Source: Glaciecola sp. HTCC2999 (GTDB taxonomy: Bacteria > Pseudomonadota > Gammaproteobacteria > Enterobacterales > Alteromonadaceae). Taken from it: 64,000 bases of DNA. The notes below the pieces were generated by a model that saw only the letters and a list, made by a program, of their open reading frames with translations, searched no databases and was not told the origin of the DNA. The translations under genes were made by a program, and so were the position numbers. The stretch spans positions 49,404 to 113,403 of the forward strand of contig CATECQ010000001.1 of the NCBI GenBank assembly GCA_949498985.1. Direction: 5' to 3'. Of the stretch, positions 1-7,660 are shown one piece after another. The first letter of the stretch is position 1. The number at the start of each line of letters is the position of its first letter.

Positions 1-1091
1 TTTTTGCTGAAGGATGTCGGGGACATTTAGGTAAAACATTAATCAACACTTTTGCATTAGACAAGGATTCAACACCACAACATTATGCTATTGGGTTTAA
101 GGAGATTTGGGATATTGATCCTGCTAAACACCAGCCTGGATTAGTTGTGCATACTGCTGGTTGGCCATTGACTGATGCAACCGGAGGAAGCTATTTATAT
201 CACGCTGAAAACAATCAAGTATTAGTTGGCCTGATTGTCGATTTAAATTATGCCAATCCTCATTTGAGTCCTTTCGATGAATTCCAACAACTCAAACACC
301 ATCCTACGATCAAACAATATCTAGAAGGTGGAACACGAGTAAGTTATGGCGCACGTGCTATTGCCAAAGGAGGGTTTCATTCATTACCCAAAATGACGGT
401 ACCTGGAGCAATACTAGTCGGTTGTGAGGCTGGCACGTTGAATTTCGCTAAAATTAAAGGTAATCATACGGCTATGAAGTCGGGTATGTTAGCTGCCGAA
501 GCGATTTTTAATAATATAGATAACGAAGTAAGTGACTTAAAAGAATTTACTCAATTGTTTAAATCCTCATGGTTATATAATGAGCTTTTCACGTCACGTA
601 ATTTTGGTCCTGCCATACATAAATGGGGTAATTTTATAGGTGGTGCATTTAATACACTTGATCAAAATATATTTAATGGGAAATTACCCATTAATTTATT
701 TGACCATGATGAAGATCATGCACAAATGAAAAATGTAAAAGATGCGAAAAAAATTAATTACCCTAAATATGATAATAAAATTAGTTTTGATAAATTAAGT
801 TCAGTATTTCTTTCTAATACTAACCATGAAGAAGATCAACCCTGTCACTTACGCCTAAAAGATCCTCAATTACCGATTAAATCAAACCTAAAAGAATATG
901 ACGAGCCTGCGCAGCGTTATTGCCCAGCGGGTGTTTATGAAGTCATTAACGATGATAATGGTGATGCAATATTTAATATTAATTCACAAAATTGTATTCA
1001 TTGTAAAACATGCGATATAAAAGAACCTAATCAAAATATTGATTGGATAGTACCAGAAGGAGCTGGTGGGCCAAATTATCCTAATATGTAA
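1..1091 (+). CDS. Electron transfer flavoprotein-ubiquinone oxidoreductase, C-terminal part (5' end outside window)
   Basis: The reading frame is open from the first bases (codons start at position 3), so the gene begins outside the window; about 362 C-terminal residues are visible. ETF-QO is an inner-membrane-associated flavoprotein that takes electrons from ETF, reduced by acyl-CoA and amino-acid dehydrogenases, and hands them to ubiquinone. Seen: the FAEGCRGHLGK segment typical of the family near the visible N-end, then the ferredoxin-like end with one Cys in CPAGVYEV and three in CIHCKTC, the four ligands of a [4Fe-4S] cluster. The protein ends in GGPNYPNM, as full-length members do, so the 3' end is intact. 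No clear terminator follows. The assignment is secure. Confidence 0.93.
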   Translation, partial: FAEGCRGHLGKTLINTFALDKDSTPQHYAIGFKEIWDIDPAKHQPGLVVHTAGWPLTDATGGSYLYHAENNQVLVGLIVDLNYANPHLSPFDEFQQLKHHPTIKQYLEGGTRVSYGARAIAKGGFHSLPKMTVPGAILVGCEAGTLNFAKIKGNHTAMKSGMLAAEAIFNNIDNEVSDLKEFTQLFKSSWLYNELFTSRNFGPAIHKWGNFIGGAFNTLDQNIFNGKLPINLFDHDEDHAQMKNVKDAKKINYPKYDNKISFDKLSSVFLSNTNHEEDQPCHLRLKDPQLPIKSNLKEYDEPAQRYCPAGVYEVINDDNGDAIFNINSQNCIHCKTCDIKEPNQNIDWIVPEGAGGPNYPNM

Positions 1092-1100
1092 AAAAATAAA

Positions 1101-1129
1101 TTTTACTTAATTTAAAAATTTCCTATACT
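1101..1129 (+). promoter_or_regulatory. Candidate sigma-70 promoter of the H-NS-like gene
   Basis: TTTTAC (1101-1106) and TATACT (1124-1129) are separated by 17 bases, about 54 bases before the H-NS-like start codon. The surroundings are very AT-rich, so chance matches are likely. A second possible -10, TATAAT, lies at 1150-1155 without a good -35. Confidence 0.35.
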
Positions 1130-1182
1130 AATTAAGTTAGAGTAAGTTTTATAATTGGTTTTAAATTTTTAAAGGAAATTAC

Positions 1183-1587
1183 ATGAGTGGTTTTACTGAT
1201 ATTCTATTACATGCGCGTCGGTTACAAGGGGCAACTAAAGATTTGTCAATTGATGACTTAAAAGATGCACAAGAAAAATTAGCGGCATTGATTGAGAAAC
1301 GTATCGAAATGCTTGCTCAGGAAGAAGCATTGAGGGCGGAAAAAGCAGCGCAGATTGAGGCTATTAAACAACAAATGTTTGAAGCTGGGTTAGATATCTC
1401 TGATTTTGAAACTAACCATGGTTCTGATAACTCTAAACGTACTCGCCGTCGTGGTGCTAAACGTCCAATTAAATATAGCATTACAGTAGATGGTGTGGAG
1501 ACAAACTGGACAGGTATTGGCCGCATGCCAGTCATTTTTGCTCAGGCATTAGAAGCAGGTAAATCGTTAGAAGACTTCAGCGTTTAA
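1183..1587 (+). CDS. H-NS family nucleoid-structuring protein
   Basis: A 134-residue protein with the two-part H-NS layout. Residues 1-75 are charged and helical, consistent with the coiled-coil oligomerisation domain. A basic linker (SKRTRRRGAKRP, 84-95) leads to a C-terminal DNA-binding domain (97-134) with the family pattern Y-x-I-x-x-DG then WTGIGRMP (109-116), the loop that enters the minor groove of AT-rich DNA. Such proteins compact the nucleoid and silence AT-rich or foreign genes. The start has AAAGGAAA a few bases upstream. Its stop codon overlaps the ybfF start by one base (TAATG), so the two are probably translationally coupled. Whether it is the main H-NS or a paralogue cannot be told from one window. 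Confidence 0.88.
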   Translation: MSGFTDILLHARRLQGATKDLSIDDLKDAQEKLAALIEKRIEMLAQEEALRAEKAAQIEAIKQQMFEAGLDISDFETNHGSDNSKRTRRRGAKRPIKYSITVDGVETNWTGIGRMPVIFAQALEAGKSLEDFSV

Positions 1588-2369
1588 TGTTGTGTCATGC
1601 AAAAATTACTGCCCATGATGATTCATCATCGTGGGCAGTATTAATACATGGTCTATTTGGCAGTGCCGATAATTTAAATTTATTAGCAAAGACACTCTCA
1701 TCAAACATAAATGTTATCCAAATTGATTTGCCTGACCATGGAAAATCGCCTCATACTACTGAATTTAATTTCAATACATATTGCGATATGATCATTGATA
1801 CCTTGCATCATTATCAGATTAAGACAGCACATTTTGTCGGGCATTCTTTGGGCGGAAAGATGACCATGCATATCGCCTTAACTTATCCTGAAATTGTTAC
1901 CTCGTTGGTCATTGCCGACATTGCTCCTGTCAGTTATCCACATAGACACCAAACAGTATTACATGCACTAGCGAGCGTTGATTTAACAACCATTACTAAT
2001 AGAAATGAAGTTAAACATCACCTTGATAATTTGCTTAATGATGAAGGGACTTCTCAATTTTTATTAAAAAGTTTATATAAGAATGAACATAACCATTGGG
2101 CCTGGCGTTTTAATCATTCTTTACTGGCCAGGGATTATGATAAATTAATTCAGTGGCCTAAGCTTTCAAAGCAATATTCAGGGCCGACATTATTTATAAA
2201 AGGCCAAGCGTCTGATTATATTATTGCTGAATATCAACCCATCATATTGGCTTTATTTCCACATGCCACCTCAAAAATAATGAACGGTACAGGTCATTGG
2301 TTACATGCACAAAAACCCGTTGTATTTAATCGCATTGTTGAAAATTTTATTGCCGCTTTGATTCAATGA
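1587..2369 (+). CDS. ybfF: Alpha/beta-fold hydrolase YbfF (esterase family)
   Basis: A 260-residue alpha/beta hydrolase. Seen: the oxyanion-hole HGLFGS near residue 21, the nucleophile elbow GHSLGG with Ser87, and a C-terminal histidine in GTGHWLHA (about residue 237). The IDLPDHGKS stretch is typical of the YbfF branch. E. coli YbfF is a soluble esterase acting on short acyl esters; the physiological substrate is uncertain. In E. coli ybfF is also a close neighbour of fldA-fur, which supports orthology. The start codon overlaps the previous stop by one base. Confidence 0.85.
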   Translation: MLCHAKITAHDDSSSWAVLIHGLFGSADNLNLLAKTLSSNINVIQIDLPDHGKSPHTTEFNFNTYCDMIIDTLHHYQIKTAHFVGHSLGGKMTMHIALTYPEIVTSLVIADIAPVSYPHRHQTVLHALASVDLTTITNRNEVKHHLDNLLNDEGTSQFLLKSLYKNEHNHWAWRFNHSLLARDYDKLIQWPKLSKQYSGPTLFIKGQASDYIIAEYQPIILALFPHATSKIMNGTGHWLHAQKPVVFNRIVENFIAALIQ

Positions 2370-2433
2370 ATTGATGTAGGACAAACAAGTTTACACTTCC
2401 TAAACACAACTGATGCGTTACCACTAATGGCTA

Positions 2434-2442
2434 TGATATAAT
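2434..2442 (+). promoter_or_regulatory. Extended -10 element upstream of the DUF2788 gene and fldA
   Basis: TG-A-TATAAT at 2434-2442 is a perfect extended -10 box about 30 bases before the DUF2788 start at 2473. There is no convincing -35, which extended -10 promoters do not require. It would drive the DUF2788 gene and probably fldA. Confidence 0.45.
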
Positions 2443-2472
2443 GATTAAATAATTTATGGTTTGTATTTAATC

Positions 2473-2694
2473 ATGCTAACAGAACACTACGAATTAATTG
2501 AATCCATTGCCCTTAACTTAGGTTTATTCATTTTATTTATCTTAATGGGTTATGCCATTCACGATGTATTAAGTAAAAATGATGTACCCAAATATGGTCG
2601 GTATGTAGCTTATGGTGTCCTACTCTTAGGAGCAATAGGATTCGTAGCAAAAGGTGTTATCCAATTTTTCTGGCATTCTAGCGGTGTTAATTAA
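2473..2694 (+). CDS. DUF2788 small inner-membrane protein
   Basis: A 73-residue hydrophobic protein with two predicted membrane segments (about residues 9-29 and 46-66) joined by a charged loop around KNDVPKYGR. It resembles the DUF2788 family, found next to fldA and fur in many marine gammaproteobacteria; the function is unknown. The frame opens further at a TTG at 2461, but the ATG at 2473 gives a product of normal family length. Only 17 bases separate it from fldA, so the two are probably cotranscribed. Confidence 0.72.
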   Translation: MLTEHYELIESIALNLGLFILFILMGYAIHDVLSKNDVPKYGRYVAYGVLLLGAIGFVAKGVIQFFWHSSGVN

Positions 2695-2711
2695 TTTATT
2701 GAGGTATTGAA

Positions 2712-3236
2712 ATGGCAAGTGTGGGTTTATTTTTTGGAAGCGATACGGGTAATACCGAACACATCGCGAAGATGATCCAAAAACAATTAGGCAAGGGATT
2801 AATTGATGTACATGATATTGCTAAGAGCACAAAAGAAGAAATAGCTGAGTTTGATTTGTTAATGTTCGGTATTCCAACTTGGTACTATGGCGAAGCGCAA
2901 TGTGATTGGGATGATTTTTTCCCCGAATTAGAAGACATTGATTTTAATGATAAACTTGTCGCTATTTTTGGTTGTGGCGATCAAGAAGATTATGCTGAAT
3001 ATTTTCTTGATGCGATGGGAATGGTTCGAGATATTGTAGAAGCTCGTGGTGCTATTTTAATTGGAAAATGGTCTACTGAGGGTTATGATTTTGAAGCATC
3101 AAAAGGTATGGCAGATGATGATCATTTTGTCGGTCTGGGTATCGATGAGGATCGTCAACCAGAATTGACTGAAGAACGAGTGAATGCTTGGTGTTCACAA
3201 ATTAAAGAAGAAATGTGTTTAGCAGAATTAGTATAA
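2712..3236 (+). CDS. fldA: Flavodoxin FldA
   Basis: A 174-residue long-chain flavodoxin, a soluble FMN electron carrier that replaces ferredoxin under iron shortage and serves reductive radical enzymes. Seen: the FMN phosphate loop GSDTGNT (9-15), the aromatic FMN-stacking segment PTWYYGE, and the acidic DQEDYAEYF loop. Length matches E. coli FldA (176). A good ribosome site (GAGGT) precedes the ATG. The iron regulator fur follows, the classical pairing, but I find no convincing Fur box upstream. Confidence 0.95.
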   Translation: MASVGLFFGSDTGNTEHIAKMIQKQLGKGLIDVHDIAKSTKEEIAEFDLLMFGIPTWYYGEAQCDWDDFFPELEDIDFNDKLVAIFGCGDQEDYAEYFLDAMGMVRDIVEARGAILIGKWSTEGYDFEASKGMADDDHFVGLGIDEDRQPELTEERVNAWCSQIKEEMCLAELV

Positions 3237-3270
3237 GCACGTGCCTAGGTACACCATTTTCTCTTCAATA

Positions 3271-3286
3271 TTAGATACTTATCTAA
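3271..3286. repeat. Perfect 7-2-7 palindrome between fldA and fur
   Basis: TTAGATA-CT-TATCTAA is a perfect dyad about 105 bases before fur. A second, imperfect inverted repeat (GCCTCTTTT / AAAAGGGGC, about 3293-3325) follows and may act as a weak fldA terminator. The dyad could be an operator; it does not fit the Fur or LexA consensus. Confidence 0.5.
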
Positions 3287-3391
3287 CAAAACGCCTCTTT
3301 TTTAAACTATTTCATAAAAGGGGCTGATTCTTTATCACTCCCATATTATACTGTATTTATCTTTTGACACCGCAGATGAATAAAAATAATT

Positions 3392-3817
3392 ATGGACCAA
3401 AATAAAGAGTTAAAAAAAGCGGGCTTAAAAGTCACATTACCTCGTTTAAAAATATTAGAAATACTGCAACAGCCTAATAACCAACATATCAGTGCTGAAG
3501 ACGTCTACAAAATCCTACTCGACCAAGATGAAGATATTGGTTTAGCGACCGTTTACCGGGTTTTAAATCAATTTGATGATGCAGGTATACTCATTCGTCA
3601 TCATTTTGAAGGAGGTAAATCTGTTTTTGAAATCAGCCATAAAGAACATCACGATCATTTAGTATGTCTTCGCTGTGGCAAAGTAGTCGAATTTGAAGAT
3701 CCAATTATTGAACGTCGTCAAGAAGAAGTCGCAGAACAAAACAAAATGAAACTCACCCATCACTCTTTATACATGTACGGTGAATGTAATGACCCTAATT
3801 GTGACGAAGACCAGTAA
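3392..3817 (+). CDS. fur: Ferric uptake regulator Fur
   Basis: A 141-residue Fe(II)-sensing repressor. The N-terminal winged helix includes LKVTLPRLKIL and GLATVYRVLNQF (the recognition helix). The metal and dimer domain contains HKEHHDHLVCLRC with the CxxC zinc site, and a second Cys pair lies near the C-terminus (CNDPNC). Length and motifs match Fur rather than Zur or PerR. The gene stands alone, convergent with pxpC. Its promoter probably lies in 3237-3391, where a TATTATACT stretch is seen. Confidence 0.96.
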   Translation: MDQNKELKKAGLKVTLPRLKILEILQQPNNQHISAEDVYKILLDQDEDIGLATVYRVLNQFDDAGILIRHHFEGGKSVFEISHKEHHDHLVCLRCGKVVEFEDPIIERRQEEVAEQNKMKLTHHSLYMYGECNDPNCDEDQ

Positions 3818-3838
3818 TTGTCTTGTTTTATAGACAAT
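3817..3838. terminator. Possible bidirectional terminator between fur and pxpC
   Basis: ATTGTCT (3817-3823) pairs with AGACAAT (3832-3838) around an 8-base loop, covering the stops of both convergent genes. The U-tract is poor on both strands, so termination is uncertain. Confidence 0.35.
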
Positions 3839-4781
3839 CATTTCCATTTATCTGTGCTTGGTACAACGAAAATTTCACAATGGCCTCTTCAATAGATATT
3901 GTTCGAAAATAAAACGCTTTGTTTACCGGAAATTGCACTAACTGACTTATAGCATAATCAGGTACAGTGCCAATAATTGGATATCCTCCATGTGTCTGTC
4001 TATCTGGCCCCATTACAATAGGCTGACCATCTGGAGGGATCTGAATAACACCTAAGGCAAGTACTTGTGATGAAGTTTGCTGTGGCACTGGTATAGCGGT
4101 ATCACATAACAATCTAAACCCCATCCTGTCAGCTTTATCACTCATCCACATGGGTTGCGAAGTGAATAAATAGCGAGCATGTATACTAAATTTTGTATAT
4201 TGATAATTAGGCACAAAATCAATTTTATCGTCTTGCATATTAACGGGTTGTTCAAATGCCTTGCTTTCTAATAAACACTTTGGCTCATACTCTTTAAGAC
4301 CGAAACCAGGCTCTATAAATACTGGATTGATAGGTAATATATCACCGCTTATCATTGGCTTACCTTCAGCAATGCCGCCAAATTTTTCACGATAGACACT
4401 ACATATTGAATTAAAATAGCGTGGATGTGACACATTTGCTTTAAGTCCTAACGTTAATCTTGTGCCTTGTTTCAAATGTGCTATGCGTAAAATTTGACCG
4501 GCTTTAGATAAGTGAGGTTGATACATTGATACATGCTCTTCATCGATAGTTACTTGAGCATCTTGACCGCAAATACTCAACCATACCGATTGATGAAATA
4601 TTAATTCACATCCTCCTGAAATTTCTAATGCGACTAACTGAGATTGTTGTAAAATCTTACTCGCAAAATAATATTGGTCAGCCAGCAATGGCCCTGATTG
4701 GGTAACACCTGACATTCCACTCATATTTCGACCTTGATCAATAATAAAAATGGGGTGTTCAGTTAATCGGCATTCAATCAT
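3828..4781 (-). CDS. pxpC: 5-oxoprolinase subunit PxpC (KipA-like, biotin-dependent carboxylase-like domain)
   Basis: A 317-residue subunit of the prokaryotic ATP-dependent 5-oxoprolinase PxpABC, which opens 5-oxoproline (pyroglutamate) to glutamate. Seen: the N-terminal GMSGVTQSGPLL, YREKFGGIAEG in the middle, and ADRMGFRLL with MGPDRQTHGGYP near the C-end, all family hallmarks. The frame is open for 30 more codons upstream, but those lie inside pxpB; the ATG at 4781 gives the normal N-terminus and overlaps pxpB by 8 bases, typical of coupled subunits. It is the last gene of pxpABC. Confidence 0.88.
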   Translation of the reverse strand: MIECRLTEHPIFIIDQGRNMSGMSGVTQSGPLLADQYYFASKILQQSQLVALEISGGCELIFHQSVWLSICGQDAQVTIDEEHVSMYQPHLSKAGQILRIAHLKQGTRLTLGLKANVSHPRYFNSICSVYREKFGGIAEGKPMISGDILPINPVFIEPGFGLKEYEPKCLLESKAFEQPVNMQDDKIDFVPNYQYTKFSIHARYLFTSQPMWMSDKADRMGFRLLCDTAIPVPQQTSSQVLALGVIQIPPDGQPIVMGPDRQTHGGYPIIGTVPDYAISQLVQFPVNKAFYFRTISIEEAIVKFSLYQAQINGNDCL

Positions 4782-5517
4782 GATGATGCAAACTTGAATG
4801 ACTAAAAAATTGTACTGTATCACCACTTTGCAATAGCGCAGGTGGTGACTGGCGAATATCGAACAGTACATGTTCAGTCGTGCCTAAAATATGCCACCCT
4901 CCAGGAGAGACTTGTGGGTAAATTCCACAATAATGCTCTGCAATAGCGATGGCTCCTTTTGGTACCTTTAATCTTGGTGTTGCAAGTCGAGGTAAGCGTA
5001 AATTATCAGGCAAACCGGACATATACGGAAAACCAGGCATAAACCCATTTAACATTACCGTAAATGTCAGTCCACAAAAATCATCAATGACTTGTGATAT
5101 AGAACGTTCAGTCGCCGCTGCAACCTTTGGTAAGTCATAATTTTCTGAGAATGTCACCCCTATACGGTGATGAGAAATTTCTGTCATTAATGGGGATTGA
5201 ATATTTGTTTGAAGCAATGAAATAGCTTTATTAATAATTTTCCTAACGATAGATAAATCATCCACATGCTTAATTGAATTAGGATCAAAATGAAATAAAA
5301 TTTCGTTAAATCCCACGACAACATTCACTAATTTAAGACCAAACGTGTCTTGTAGTTCTTTAATCATGACATTAAATAATCGTTGTGTAATGTATTCTCT
5401 GACAGTGGATTTATCGACTAACCAAACTAATATTGTCGTCGGATTGACCCACTGTACTTCAATGACAGGAAGTTCTTGAGTGAGAAGTAATTGCGATTGA
5501 ATCATGTTGTTCTGCAT
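4774..5517 (-). CDS. pxpB: 5-oxoprolinase subunit PxpB (KipI-like)
   Basis: A 247-residue protein of the KipI/PxpB family. The C-terminal half carries the family pattern GFMPGFPYMSGLP, then LRLPRLATPRLKVPKGA and the SPGGWHILGTT segment. It forms the carboxylase-like part of 5-oxoprolinase with PxpC; in Bacillus the homologue KipI inhibits a sporulation kinase. The N-terminal half is less conserved. It starts one base after pxpA stops and ends 8 bases inside pxpC, so the three genes form a tight operon. Confidence 0.88.
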   Translation of the reverse strand: MQNNMIQSQLLLTQELPVIEVQWVNPTTILVWLVDKSTVREYITQRLFNVMIKELQDTFGLKLVNVVVGFNEILFHFDPNSIKHVDDLSIVRKIINKAISLLQTNIQSPLMTEISHHRIGVTFSENYDLPKVAAATERSISQVIDDFCGLTFTVMLNGFMPGFPYMSGLPDNLRLPRLATPRLKVPKGAIAIAEHYCGIYPQVSPGGWHILGTTEHVLFDIRQSPPALLQSGDTVQFFSHSSLHHHD

Positions 5518-5518
5518 A

Positions 5519-6241
5519 TCAAATGAATTCAGCTAGCGCTTTGACTAATTTAACCGCTGCTGGTGTATCAGAATGAACACATAAGGTATCAGCACGTAAT
5601 GAGAGTGTTTGACCGGTAACTGTCGTGACAGATTGATGTTGGATCAACTGCAATGCTTGCGCTAAAGCAACTTGTTCATTTAATACTGCACCACTTTGAT
5701 TTCGAGGTGCCAAAGTACCATCATCCAGATACGCACGATCGGCAAACACTTCAAACCAGATTGTTAAACCGTATTGTGCAGCATCTTTCAGCAATAAAGA
5801 CGGATCGCATATTGCGGGTAAGATAATAGGTAAATCTAGAGACATTTTTTCCATCGCGTAAAAAGTAGCATGCCGTACCTCAGCATGTTTCACAATATCA
5901 TGATACCAAGCTCCATGAGGTTTAACGTAATCGCACGAAGTACCTAAAAATTCACACATTGAACGTAACATACCAACCTGATAATGCATTAAAGCGACTA
6001 TTTCATGACGGGCTAAAGCCATGTGACGACGACCAAACCCTTGCTTATCAGGATAACTAGGATGAGCACCCACGGTCACATGATGTTGAATAGCTAACTC
6101 AATAGCACGTTGGATATGAACTGGATCGCCACCATGAAACCCACATGCAATATTAGCTAAATCCAAATGCGGCATCACATCTTCGTCAACCGGCATGCTA
6201 TACACACCAAAACTTTCTCCCAAATCACAATTTAATTTCAT
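5519..6241 (-). CDS. pxpA: 5-oxoprolinase subunit PxpA (LamB/YcsF family)
   Basis: A 240-residue PxpA protein. The N-terminal NCDLGESFG, then ANIACGFHGGDP and VGAHPSYPDKQGFGRR, are the conserved metal/active-site patches, and VKPHGAWYHD lies in the middle. I chose the ATG at 6241 over one seven codons earlier because it gives the canonical MKLNCDLGE start and has AAAGGCG upstream. It is the first gene of pxpABC, divergent from the cvfB-like gene. 5-oxoproline forms spontaneously from glutamine, so this is a housekeeping salvage system. Confidence 0.92.
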   Translation of the reverse strand: MKLNCDLGESFGVYSMPVDEDVMPHLDLANIACGFHGGDPVHIQRAIELAIQHHVTVGAHPSYPDKQGFGRRHMALARHEIVALMHYQVGMLRSMCEFLGTSCDYVKPHGAWYHDIVKHAEVRHATFYAMEKMSLDLPIILPAICDPSLLLKDAAQYGLTIWFEVFADRAYLDDGTLAPRNQSGAVLNEQVALAQALQLIQHQSVTTVTGQTLSLRADTLCVHSDTPAAVKLVKALAEFI

Positions 6242-6293
6242 TATTACGCCTTTAACAGTCAATGCTGTATGATAGTAATATGTTATTAATTCA

Positions 6294-7160
6294 ATGTCAG
6301 TTACTATGCTAAAAATCGGTCAAATTAACACGTTAATCATTCATGAAGTGCTTGAAGATGGGTATACATGCCTGAGCGACACATCTGAAGGTGACAATTC
6401 AGATTTTATTACTTATGTGTACCTTGCAGCAAAAAATAGGTCGTTCAAGCCTGGTGATACATTAGAAGCATTTGTATTTATCGATAAACAGCAACAATGT
6501 GTTGCGACTTTAAAACAACCTAAGGCAATGGTTAACGATACAGTTCTATTGCAAGCAACTGGAATGACTGATTTTGGTGCATTTTTTGATTGGGGCCTAG
6601 AACAGGACTTACTGGTCCCGAGCCAGTATTTACAGAGCCCAGTAATTATGGGTATGCCCTACTTAGTGCATATCTTCTATGAAAATGACTCACAACGTGT
6701 ATTAGGTGCAACTAAACTACACCGTTTCTTTAGTGAAACGGATGCTTATGGTCAACTTGAATTAGGTCAATCCGTTCAATGTCAAGTATGGCACATCACT
6801 GAATTGGGTTACAAAATCAGAATCAATAATGAATTGTTAGGTGTGTTATTTAATGATCAAGCCTTAGCTAAACATAAAGTGGGTGATGAATTCAAAGCGT
6901 GGGTTAAAACTATCAGGTCTGATGGTAAAATTGATATCACCCAACTTCAGGATAATCCGAATAGTCGACTTTCTTTACAGGAACAAATAGTCGCTGACTT
7001 AGAAGCGCATGGAGGATTATCTACATTGACTGACAAGAGCTCTCCTGAAGATATTGCGCATAAATTCAATGTCTCAAAAGGTGCTTACAAAAAAGCGATT
7101 GGCACACTGTTTAAACAAAAACGTATATCATTAACAAAAGATGCGATTAAATTACTTTAG
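6294..7160 (+). CDS. CvfB-like S1-domain RNA-binding protein
   Basis: A 288-residue protein resembling the CvfB/YitL family: tandem S1-like OB domains followed by a C-terminal winged helix. Seen: an S1-type ATGMTDFGAFFDWG segment near residue 100, a second S1-like unit around 155-220, and a C-terminal winged-helix-like stretch (VSKGAYKKAIGTLFKQKRI). Staphylococcal CvfB affects virulence gene expression; in proteobacteria the role is unknown but RNA binding is likely. The start could also be the ATG four codons later (6306); neither has a strong ribosome site. Confidence 0.72.
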   Translation: MSVTMLKIGQINTLIIHEVLEDGYTCLSDTSEGDNSDFITYVYLAAKNRSFKPGDTLEAFVFIDKQQQCVATLKQPKAMVNDTVLLQATGMTDFGAFFDWGLEQDLLVPSQYLQSPVIMGMPYLVHIFYENDSQRVLGATKLHRFFSETDAYGQLELGQSVQCQVWHITELGYKIRINNELLGVLFNDQALAKHKVGDEFKAWVKTIRSDGKIDITQLQDNPNSRLSLQEQIVADLEAHGGLSTLTDKSSPEDIAHKFNVSKGAYKKAIGTLFKQKRISLTKDAIKLL

Positions 7161-7204
7161 CAGTGTATTTTAATCATATGCCATCTCACTATAGGGGTAA
7201 AACA

Positions 7205-7609
7205 ATGTCTGATCATATGCACGCAACCGTATCTTGGAAAGGTGACTTAGGATTTGATTGTGTTATGGACACAGGTGAAACACTGCACTTAGATGGCAAT
7301 AAACAAGCTTTATCACCCATGCAAGCGGTGTTAATGGCCGTAGGTGCGTGTTCATCAGTGGATGTCGTTGAAATCATGAAAAAAACGCGCCAAGACTTTA
7401 CTGATTGCCATTGTGAATTAAGTGCAGAACGTGCTTCTGATGCACCACGCGTATTTACTAAAATACATGCTCATTATATTGTTACAGGTAAAGACATTCA
7501 TGAAAAACACCTGGCAAGAGCCGTCCAATTATCAACAGAGAAATATTGTTCTGTCATGCTTATGCTAGACAATACTGTTGAAATTACAACCAGTTATGAG
7601 GCGTGTTAA
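7205..7609 (+). CDS. OsmC family protein
   Basis: A 134-residue OsmC/Ohr-fold protein. The two redox cysteines of the family are visible, one in VGACSSVDVVEIM and one in EKYCSVMLML, and the QALSPMQAVLMAVG stretch precedes the first. It looks closest to the YhfA-type branch. Members reduce organic peroxides or have unknown roles. I chose the ATG at 7205 because AGGGGT lies just upstream; the frame opens at 7163, which would add 14 atypical residues. It is convergent with rmuC. Confidence 0.8.
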   Translation: MSDHMHATVSWKGDLGFDCVMDTGETLHLDGNKQALSPMQAVLMAVGACSSVDVVEIMKKTRQDFTDCHCELSAERASDAPRVFTKIHAHYIVTGKDIHEKHLARAVQLSTEKYCSVMLMLDNTVEITTSYEAC

Positions 7610-7624
7610 TAGTCCAAAATTTAC

Positions 7625-7660
7625 CATTACCCAAAGTTTCAATCTTTGGGTAATGTTTTA
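7625..7660 (+). terminator. Terminator after the OsmC-family gene, inside the rmuC 3' end
   Basis: CATTACCCAAAG (7625-7636) and CTTTGGGTAATG (7644-7655) form a perfect 12-bp stem with a 7-base loop, followed by TTTT. The rmuC stop codon (7639-7641) lies in the loop and the last rmuC codons lie in the right arm, so one sequence serves as protein code and terminator. Confidence 0.65.

Noticed and set aside
2431..2460. AT-rich stretch resembling a Fur box ahead of the DUF2788 gene and fldA
   Set aside because: Alignment to the 19-bp consensus needs too many mismatches; I cannot support it.
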